Source of the DNA: Candidatus Hydrogenedentota bacterium
GTDB taxonomy: Bacteria > Hydrogenedentota > Hydrogenedentia > Hydrogenedentiales > CAITNO01
Reading direction: 5' to 3'
Length of the DNA stretch: 6,201 bases
NCBI GenBank assembly: GCA_903922535.1
Contig: CAIXUF010000188.1
Location: 1-6,201 of the forward strand
The stretch's first letter is position 1. Every line of letters begins with the position of its first letter. The notes under the pieces were generated by a model. The model did not search any database. It had not been told where the DNA came from and was given only the letters and a program-made list of their open reading frames with translations. The position numbers and the translations under genes were made by a program. Shown here in pieces: positions 1 to 3,699 of this stretch.

Positions 1-149
1 CGGAACAGCGTCGTCTTGCCACCGCCGTTCGGCCCGACAATCGTGACAAACGCGCCGCGCTCGACCCGCATGTCCACGCCTTCCAGCACGGGACACCGCG
101 CGTCATAGCCGAAGCCCACCCCGGACAGTTCTATCGCGGGTGTGCTCAT
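1..149 (-). CDS. Metal ABC transporter ATP-binding protein, ZnuC-like (3' end outside window)
   Basis: Only the first 49 codons are in the window, read from the ATG at 149-147 to the left edge. The peptide begins MSTPAIELSGVGFGYDAR. It has an F-x-Y aromatic A-loop region (residues 13-15) and a complete Walker A motif GPNGGGKTT at residues 39-47, as expected for the nucleotide-binding subunit of an ABC transporter. The ATG overlaps the TGA stop of the upstream metal-binding protein gene (ATGA at 149-146), and a GGAG ribosome binding site lies 8 bases upstream (complement of 158-161) inside that gene, so the two are translationally coupled. Partnership with a ZnuA-like binding protein points to ATP-driven import of zinc, manganese or a similar divalent metal across the inner membrane. 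The permease gene (ZnuB-like) is probably beyond the left edge. The ATPase call is secure; the metal is inferred from the neighbour. Confidence 0.9.
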   Translation of the reverse strand, partial: MSTPAIELSGVGFGYDARCPVLEGVDMRVERGAFVTIVGPNGGGKTTLF

Positions 150-1051
150 TGCAGATGCTCCGCCAGGGTATGGGCGATGCGCAGCAGGTTCTCCGGATAG
201 TCTTCGGCGAGATCATCCAGCGTGACCAGCGGCAGCCCGGCCGATTCGGCCAGCGCCTTCGCCTCGGCGGTGGAGTACTGCGGCTGGACAAACAGGGCCC
301 GCGCGCCGTCATTCTTGATCTTCTCGGCCAGTTCGCTGAGCCGCCGCGCCCCCGGCGCCTTGCCCTCAACCTCCACTGCCGTCTGTTTCAGGCCGTAGCG
401 GTCCGCCAGGTAGCCAAAGGCGGGATGAAACACAAAGAACTCGCGGCCCTTTGCCGGAGTCAGTATTTCGCCCACCCGCGTGTGGAGCGTGTCCAGTTCC
501 GCGGCAAGTTCCCCCCGGTGCGCCGCAAAGCTTTGCGCGTGGTCCGGCGCAGTTCTGGCCAGCGCCGTTTCCACAGTGGCCGCCATGGTCTTTAACAGCA
601 CCGGGTCAAGCCAGACGTGCGGGTCCGCAGCGCCGTGCGCGTGTTCCGCGCCACCCTCATCGTGGTGGCGTTCTTCCCCGCGCAGTGTCAGACCCTGCCG
701 CAGATCCACGATGACCAGTTCCGGAAACATGGCCTTCAGCTTCTCCACCAGCGGTGCCTCGAAGGGCAGGCCAAGAAATCCGTACAATTTCGCCCGGCCC
801 AGATCCTCCATCTGCCGGGGCAGCACCTGCCAGGTCTCCGCCGATTGTCCCGGCGGCACCAGCACCGACACCCGCACATCCGCACCGCCAACGCGTCCCA
901 TAAGCCAGCCCGCCGGCGCAATCGGCACCGCCACTTCGGTGACGCCGGTGACCGGGGGCGCTGGCGGCACGCCGCATCCGTCGCACAGCACGGTGCACAG
1001 TACGGCAAACAGTACCCAAAAACGCAGATGTGTGGGGACCAGATAACGCAC
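146..1051 (-). CDS. Periplasmic metal-binding protein of a zinc/manganese ABC transporter (ZnuA-like, cluster A-I)
   Basis: This is a 301-residue protein of normal family length. It starts with GTG at 1051-1049; an AGGAAGG ribosome binding site lies 7 bases upstream (complement of 1059-1065). An upstream ATG at 1058-1056 is out of frame. An N-terminal hydrophobic signal (about residues 9-22) leads to C26 in a poor lipobox (CDGC), so lipid anchoring is uncertain. Family landmarks are a His/acid-rich loop HHDEGGAEHAHG (129-140), DPHVWLDP with H145, FHPAFGYLADRYGL with H209, the E229 region (VEGKAPG), and LDDLAEDY with D279/D280 near the C-terminus. H145, H209 and one of the aspartates match the usual metal ligands. 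The first ligand histidine, normally in a PPGxxPHxYEP-type motif, is replaced: PPGQSAETWQ carries E72 there. The protein captures Zn(II) or a similar ion in the periplasm and delivers it to the permease. It is cotranscribed with the overlapping ATPase gene and probably controlled by the Fur-family box upstream. The exact metal is inferred. Confidence 0.9.
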   Translation of the reverse strand: MRYLVPTHLRFWVLFAVLCTVLCDGCGVPPAPPVTGVTEVAVPIAPAGWLMGRVGGADVRVSVLVPPGQSAETWQVLPRQMEDLGRAKLYGFLGLPFEAPLVEKLKAMFPELVIVDLRQGLTLRGEERHHDEGGAEHAHGAADPHVWLDPVLLKTMAATVETALARTAPDHAQSFAAHRGELAAELDTLHTRVGEILTPAKGREFFVFHPAFGYLADRYGLKQTAVEVEGKAPGARRLSELAEKIKNDGARALFVQPQYSTAEAKALAESAGLPLVTLDDLAEDYPENLLRIAHTLAEHLQ

Positions 1052-1058
1052 CAGTCAT

Positions 1059-1065
1059 CCTTCCT
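1059..1065 (-). promoter_or_regulatory. Shine-Dalgarno site of the ZnuA-like gene
   Basis: The complement reads AGGAAGG, separated by 7 bases from the GTG at 1051. It decides the start: the nearby ATG at 1058-1056 is out of frame and directly abuts this site, so GTG is the initiation codon. Confidence 0.75.
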
Positions 1066-1081
1066 GTCAGATACAATATCT

Positions 1082-1103
1082 TAATGATAATGCATTATCA
1101 TTA
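1082..1103. promoter_or_regulatory. Fur/Zur-family operator, perfect 22-bp palindrome
   Basis: The 22 bases are exactly self-complementary. The core is TGATAAT-GC-ATTATCA, closely matching the Fur-family 7-1-7 consensus TGATAATnATTATCA but with a two-base centre, and the outer bases TAA/TTA extend the symmetry. It lies 31-52 bases upstream of the GTG start of the ZnuA-like gene and overlaps that gene's predicted -10 hexamer and spacer, the usual arrangement for repression by metal-loaded Fur, Zur or Mur. Because the regulated genes are a ZnuA/ZnuC-type importer, Zur is the most attractive candidate, but the half-sites are equally Fur-like. No regulator gene is in the window. It could also affect the divergent radical SAM gene about 170 bases away, though nothing shows this. 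Confidence 0.8.
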
Positions 1104-1112
1104 GGAACGCAA
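1084..1112 (-). promoter_or_regulatory. Predicted sigma-70-type promoter of the metal-uptake operon
   Basis: On the minus strand, TTGCGT (complement of 1107-1112) is followed after 17 bases by TATCAT (complement of 1084-1089). This gives 3 of 6 matches at -35 and 5 of 6 at -10. The -10 lies inside the Fur-family palindrome, so repressor binding would block RNA polymerase. The transcript would begin near 1077, leaving a leader of about 26 bases including the AGGAAGG ribosome binding site. Confidence 0.5.
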
Positions 1113-1120
1113 GGTGTTCC
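1104..1120. repeat. Short inverted repeat next to the operator
   Basis: GGAAC at 1104-1108 and GTTCC at 1116-1120 are separated by 7 bases. The repeat directly abuts the Fur-family palindrome and overlaps the predicted -35 of the uptake operon. It could be a second protein-binding site, but a 5-bp repeat is weak evidence. Confidence 0.25.
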
Positions 1121-1143
1121 GCGTCTTCGCGACCACGGGTACA

Positions 1144-1205
1144 GCCACCATTTCCAGAACCGGGTTTTTTCCGGCGACGTCAGGTCTGTGACTGGAAATG
1201 GTGGC
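1144..1205. repeat. 14-bp perfect inverted repeat with 34-base loop
   Basis: The left arm GCCACCATTTCCAG (1144-1157) is the exact reverse complement of the right arm (1192-1205). The 34-base loop contains a small internal CCGG/CCGG hairpin around a run of six T (1160-1174) and the palindrome GACGTC. No T-run follows either arm, so this is not an ordinary intrinsic terminator. It lies between the divergent metal-uptake and radical SAM genes. It could be a leader hairpin of the radical SAM transcript, a binding site, or a remnant of a small repeat element. The right arm contains the possible ATG at 1198, which would be buried in the stem. Confidence 0.7.
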
Positions 1206-1272
1206 GGTCCCCCAGCGGAATTCGGCGCGGCATTTCGCGCCCTTTGCCGGAGACATGGTAGAATCTGCGCCC

Positions 1273-2097
1273 ATGACAGCAGTGGCCCCCCTTTATAGTA
1301 CCTCCCCCGCGCGCCGGATTGCCGTGGTCTTTCTCCACGGGGGCTGTGCCATGCGGTGCCGGTTCTGCATCAGTGATGCGCGTCTGTCCTCCATGGACCG
1401 CCCACAATACCTGTCGGCGCTGGACACCCTTTGCGCGCGCGGCTTTGACCAGGTGGTGGTGGGCGGGGGCGAGCCCTGTGAATGGCCGGGCGACTGGCGC
1501 TATGCGGTCCGCGAGGCGAAGGCGCGGGGCTTCCATGTGCAGTTGGGCACGAACGGTGTGCTGCTGCCGGACGGTTTTGCGCGGACACCCGGGGTGGACC
1601 GGTTTGTGCTGCCGCTGGATGCATCCCACGCCGAACTGCACAACGACCTGCGCCGGAGCGCCGCCGCGGGCCGGGGTACCTGCGCCGACCACTTTTCGCT
1701 CATCCTGCGGCGCCTGGAAACACTGCGCCGCGCGGGACGGGAAGTGACGGTGTCCACCGTGGTCAACGCCGCCAATCTGGCGGAGACCGCCGCCATTGGC
1801 AGATGGCTCAGCCGTTACGCGGCACAGGGCGGGCGGGTGCATGCGTGGCATCTGTACCGGTTCATTCCCACGGGCCGGGGCGGCGCGCAGCATGCCGCCG
1901 CGCTGGACATCAGCGATGAGGCCTACGAGGCGGCCGTGCTCACGGCACGCCGGGCCGCCGGGGATTTGCGGGTGTTCAAACGCCCTGACATGCGCCATTC
2001 GCTGACGGTGGATTTCTTCTGGCAGGAGGGCGCGCACCTGAAGGTGGGCAGCGAGGTCTGGGAGAAGGAGAAACTGCCTGCCGCCGAGGCCTGCTAG
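1273..2097 (+). CDS. Single-domain radical SAM enzyme, substrate unknown
   Basis: From the chosen ATG the protein has 274 residues. The canonical 4Fe-4S cluster motif CAMRCRFC gives C25, C29 and C32 (CX3CX2C). It is followed by GGGEP (64-68), the SAM amino-group motif, and by GTNGVLL (92-98), LPLDASHAELHN (113-124), STVVNAANL (161-169) and HAWHLYRFIPTGRGG (190-204), all typical strands of the partial TIM barrel. The tail (FFWQEG...KVGSEVW) ends in AEAC; no second cysteine cluster of SPASM or twitch type is present. The enzyme should cleave S-adenosylmethionine reductively to start radical chemistry on an unidentified substrate in the cytoplasm. The start is uncertain: the frame is open from ATG 1198 (inside an inverted-repeat arm, no ribosome binding site) and has ATG 1255 (GGAG only 2 bases away); 1273 best fits the family-like N-terminus, though its ribosome binding site is weak. 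It is a lone gene, divergent from the uptake operon. Some motifs resemble MoaA/viperin-type enzymes, but the family cannot be assigned. Confidence 0.88.
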   Translation: MTAVAPLYSTSPARRIAVVFLHGGCAMRCRFCISDARLSSMDRPQYLSALDTLCARGFDQVVVGGGEPCEWPGDWRYAVREAKARGFHVQLGTNGVLLPDGFARTPGVDRFVLPLDASHAELHNDLRRSAAAGRGTCADHFSLILRRLETLRRAGREVTVSTVVNAANLAETAAIGRWLSRYAAQGGRVHAWHLYRFIPTGRGGAQHAAALDISDEAYEAAVLTARRAAGDLRVFKRPDMRHSLTVDFFWQEGAHLKVGSEVWEKEKLPAAEAC

Positions 2098-2141
2098 GCG
2101 GAACGCCGAACGCCATCCCATGAACGCGGCAACATTCTGCG

Positions 2142-2164
2142 TCCACAGTGGAAAAGGCTTCCAC
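2142..2164. repeat. Overlapping hairpins between convergent genes
   Basis: Two alternative dyads share sequence here: TCCAC-A-GTGGA (2142-2152) and GTGGAA-AAGGC-TTCCAC (2148-2164). They lie in the 105-base gap between the convergent radical SAM gene and the 128-residue gene, where terminators are expected. Neither strand has a T-run after the stem (a C-run follows on the plus strand), so intrinsic termination is doubtful. Confidence 0.3.
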
Positions 2165-2202
2165 CCCCCCTTCTCTGCCCCCTTCTGCCGAACAGGAACC
2201 GC

Positions 2203-2589
2203 TTAGCGGTACGGACCCGGCAGCACGTCGACGTCCTCATACTCCTTCTCGAACCATTCCCGCCACGCGGCCGCATACAGACGAATCCATTCCAGCGCCG
2301 CGGCGGAGCCGAGGTCCCGGCGGGCCTCCTCGGAACGGAGCCACTTGTACCGGGCAATCTCGTCCCGCTGCATGGCCAGCATGCGGCGGTGGCGCTCTTC
2401 GCGCCATTCCTGGGAATGTTTCTCGAACCAGTCCCTGGCCGCCATCTCAAAACCCACATCCGCGCCGCGCTTCTGCGACAGGTAATACTTGTGCTGTTCG
2501 ACTTGCCGCCGTTCAGCACTGCTCAAGGTCAAGAGTTCGTCGTGAATCATGTCTGTGGCTGGACTACACCCCGTTGCGGAGGCTTCCAT
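2203..2589 (-). CDS. Conserved-looking 128-residue cytoplasmic protein of unknown function
   Basis: The protein starts with ATG at 2589-2587; a GGAG lies 11 bases upstream (complement of 2601-2604) and a good promoter further up. An internal Met14 is an alternative start but lacks a ribosome binding site. It stops with TAA. There is no signal peptide or membrane segment. It is rich in Trp, Tyr, Glu and Arg and is predicted to be largely helical: HKYYLSQKRGADVGFEMAARDWFEKH (about residues 33-58), a basic stretch EWREERHRRMLAMQRDEIARYKW, then SEEARRDLG and WIRLYAAAWREWFEKEYED near the end. The two segments containing W-x-E/W-F-E look like related helices. I recognise this only as similar to small hypothetical proteins of diverse bacteria and assign no function. 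It is a single gene, convergent with the radical SAM gene. The dense motifs and codon pattern, plus promoter and ribosome binding site, support a real gene. Confidence 0.72.
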   Translation of the reverse strand: MEASATGCSPATDMIHDELLTLSSAERRQVEQHKYYLSQKRGADVGFEMAARDWFEKHSQEWREERHRRMLAMQRDEIARYKWLRSEEARRDLGSAAALEWIRLYAAAWREWFEKEYEDVDVLPGPYR

Positions 2590-2618
2590 GTGAATGTGTT
2601 CTCCATTAACCTGACGCC

Positions 2619-2647
2619 ATATTATCAGGAATCCCTCCAGAAGGCAA
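2619..2647 (-). promoter_or_regulatory. Predicted promoter of the 128-residue protein gene
   Basis: On the minus strand TTGCCT (complement of 2642-2647) is followed after 17 bases by TAATAT (complement of 2619-2624), preceded by TGA, which gives an extended -10 element. An alternative reading uses GATAAT (complement of 2621-2626) with TTGATT (complement of 2646-2651) at 19 bases. The transcript would begin near 2612, leaving about 22 bases that include GGAG before the ATG at 2589. Confidence 0.45.
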
Positions 2648-2660
2648 TCAAAATTTCAGG

Positions 2661-2706
2661 AAATGCCGCAATACACGCTTGCTATTCGGATAATACGGCA
2701 TTTTTT
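2661..2706 (+). terminator. Hairpin followed by a T-run, possible terminator
   Basis: AAATGCCG (2661-2668) pairs perfectly with CGGCATTT (2696-2703); the loop is 27 bases and the stem runs directly into a T-rich tract (2701-2706, then ATTGATTTTT). As RNA on the plus strand this resembles an intrinsic terminator, but the loop is long, the stem is only half G/C, and no plus-strand gene ends nearby. It might stop read-through from the radical SAM gene before the efflux operon. Confidence 0.3.
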
Positions 2707-2732
2707 ATTGATTTTTAGCATAAGCGGCAGAA

Positions 2733-2745
2733 TCTGTTGAACAGA
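2733..2745. repeat. 13-base dyad TCTGTT-G-AACAGA
   Basis: A perfect 6-1-6 inverted repeat lies just after the AT-rich patch. Its size and symmetry suit a small dimeric DNA-binding protein, but no promoter is clearly positioned over it and such repeats can arise by chance. Confidence 0.3.
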
Positions 2746-2980
2746 AACACTCCATGCCTGTGATCGTTGGGCCTTCCAGACGGACATGCCCGACCGGCAA
2801 CACCATCACATTGACGGCTTTATCGTTGACAACACCCGAGTCTTCGCCCCTTTATCACATCACCCACTATTCTTACGGTCAGGGTGAGCATTCGTCATTC
2901 ACTGTCGCTCCTGCAAGAATCGCGAGGAACACAATTGCCGCCTTCACCGCGCGGGACGCGGCATTGGAATGCCCGCGCTG

Positions 2981-3010
2981 TGGACTCACACGGCTGCCAT
3001 GGCATAGAAT
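2981..3010 (+). promoter_or_regulatory. Predicted promoter of the efflux operon
   Basis: TGGACT (2981-2986, 4 of 6 matches to the -35 consensus) is followed after 18 bases by TAGAAT (3005-3010, 5 of 6 matches). The palindrome TGCCATGGCA (2995-3004) fills the end of the spacer directly before the -10, a position where a repressor or a MerR-type activator could act. The leader to the ATG at 3063 would be about 45 bases. Confidence 0.35.
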
Positions 3011-3042
3011 AAGGGCTGGGTTTGCTCCTCTTGAGCCGGTAA

Positions 3043-3055
3043 CTACTCGGAGTAG
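3043..3055 (+). promoter_or_regulatory. Dyad CTACTC-G-GAGTAG covering the ribosome binding site
   Basis: This perfect 6-1-6 palindrome includes the GGAG (3049-3052) that serves the ATG at 3063, 10 bases downstream. In the mRNA it can fold as CUACU-CGG-AGUAG and partly sequester the Shine-Dalgarno sequence; as DNA it could be an operator. Either role is inferred. Confidence 0.4.
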
Positions 3056-3062
3056 ATTGTCT

Positions 3063-3509
3063 ATGATGCGGTTTTGGACAAGGTGCACTGTCGCCGCTCT
3101 GGCGCTGTGCCTTGCCGTCACCGCGTTTCCGGGAAGAGACATTGTCCTTTGCATCGGCCCGCATGGGCACATCGCGCTTGAATACGCCCAGAACGGCCGA
3201 TGCGCGGAAGGTCCCTGCAGGCCCGTGGGTGAGGCGCCCCGGGTTCCCGGCATGGACCGCAACGACCATGCCTGCGGCGATTGCCTGTCCTGTGTGGACA
3301 TTCCCCTTGCCCAAGGCCCGGTAACTGGTCCGGCCTCTTCCTTAAACGGGTCGAAGAAGAAGTCTTCCTCCCCGGCCAACCCGGCGTTGTCGGTCGTGCT
3401 CCCGGCACGCCTTGCCCAGAATCTTTTCGGGGCAGCATCCCCTGCGTCCCTTCCTCCGCCTGACGGCGGCGTTGCTTTCTGTACCCCGCCGCGCGTCCTG
3501 CGCATCTGA
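3063..3509 (+). CDS. Small secreted Cys/His-rich protein heading the metal-efflux operon
   Basis: From the ATG at 3063 (GGAG 10 bases upstream; an adjacent ATG follows at 3066) the protein has 148 residues. Residues 3-21 form a basic then hydrophobic signal peptide (WTRCTVAALALCLAVTAF). The mature part begins DIVLCIGPHGHIALEYAQNGRC, followed by C52 and a compact CGDCLSCVDIPL segment (C71, C74, C77), then a low-complexity Ser/Pro/Ala linker with a lysine run and an end in RVLRI. Cysteines at 30, 47, 52, 71, 74 and 77 and histidines 34, 36 and 69 suggest disulfides and/or metal binding in the periplasm. Small proteins with this layout (LCxGxxGHxAxE...CxxCVDxPL) are, as I recall, encoded just ahead of CzcCBA-type efflux genes in other Gram-negative bacteria, usually annotated as hypothetical. 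Here the gene precedes a CzcC-like gene by 190 bases on the same strand, so a role in metal sensing, binding or efflux is inferred. An upstream in-frame extension to 2754 is unlikely to be translated. Confidence 0.75.
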   Translation: MMRFWTRCTVAALALCLAVTAFPGRDIVLCIGPHGHIALEYAQNGRCAEGPCRPVGEAPRVPGMDRNDHACGDCLSCVDIPLAQGPVTGPASSLNGSKKKSSSPANPALSVVLPARLAQNLFGAASPASLPPPDGGVAFCTPPRVLRI

Positions 3510-3532
3510 TCCTTCACCCGACCTCCTTTCTC

Positions 3533-3549
3533 CGTGCCCGAGCGGCACG
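3533..3549 (+). repeat. 6-bp hairpin after the small secreted protein gene
   Basis: CGTGCC (3533-3538) pairs with GGCACG (3544-3549) around a 5-base loop, 24 bases after the stop codon at 3507-3509. No T-run follows, so it is more likely an mRNA stability or processing hairpin than a terminator. Confidence 0.35.
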
Positions 3550-3617
3550 CATGCCGGACACGTTCCAACGGACTTCCGCATCCATACGTTGCATCTGGGT
3601 CTGATTTGATTCCGGTG

Positions 3618-3632
3618 CCGTGCCTGCCACGG
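3618..3632 (+). repeat. 5-bp hairpin upstream of the CzcC-like gene
   Basis: CCGTG (3618-3622) pairs with CACGG (3628-3632) around CCTGC, followed by TTTCT. The stem is too short and the T-run too weak for a confident terminator. If it attenuates transcription it would lower CzcC/CzcB expression relative to the small protein. Confidence 0.2.
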
Positions 3633-3699
3633 TTTCTCCCGCAAGCCGGGAATGACGGGGCAGCAGTCGTCAGAGATTCCACGAAGGATCCCCTGTAAA

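Larger units (their letters stand above)
2590..3062. other. Intergenic region without a convincing gene
   Basis: This stretch separates the minus-strand 128-residue gene from the plus-strand efflux operon. It contains divergent promoter candidates (minus 2619-2647; plus 2981-3010), an AT-rich patch (about 2617-2720) with hairpins, a dyad TCACCC/GGGTGA with 16 bases between arms (2860-2865 and 2882-2887), and the palindrome TGCCATGGCA (2995-3004) just upstream of the plus-strand -10. The reading frame of the small secreted protein stays open back to an ATG at 2754, but that extension has no ribosome binding site and no recognisable protein features, and would bury the signal peptide; I treat it as noncoding. 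A metal-responsive regulator could act here. Confidence 0.55.

Noticed and set aside
480..1084. Plus-strand open frames opposite the ZnuA-like gene and a long minus-strand frame opposite the radical SAM gene (1180-2121)
   Set aside because: The opposite-strand genes carry clear family motifs; these frames have none and no ribosome binding sites.
1198..1272. Longer radical SAM protein starting at ATG 1198 or 1255
   Set aside because: ATG 1198 lies inside the arm of a 14-bp inverted repeat and has no ribosome binding site; ATG 1255 has GGAG only two bases away. The extra residues do not resemble a radical SAM N-terminus. The choice of 1273 remains uncertain.
2621..2627. ATTATCA as a second Fur-family site
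   Set aside because: Only one half-site is present with no matching inverted half; it is explained by the extended -10 of the 128-residue gene's promoter.
2661..2745. CRISPR array or integron attC site in the AT-rich patch
   Set aside because: The repeats are few, short and irregular, there are no evenly spaced direct repeats, and no integrase or cas gene is present.
2811..2856. TTGACG and consensus TTGACA boxes as a plus-strand promoter
   Set aside because: No acceptable -10 hexamer lies 16-18 bases downstream of either box; the nearest (TTTATC) is 19 bases from TTGACA and poor. The pair at 2981-3010 fits better.
2754..3062. In-frame upstream extension of the small secreted protein to an ATG at 2754
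   Set aside because: It has no Shine-Dalgarno sequence, shows no recognisable protein features, and would place about 103 residues before a clear signal peptide. The ATG at 3063 has GGAG at suitable distance.
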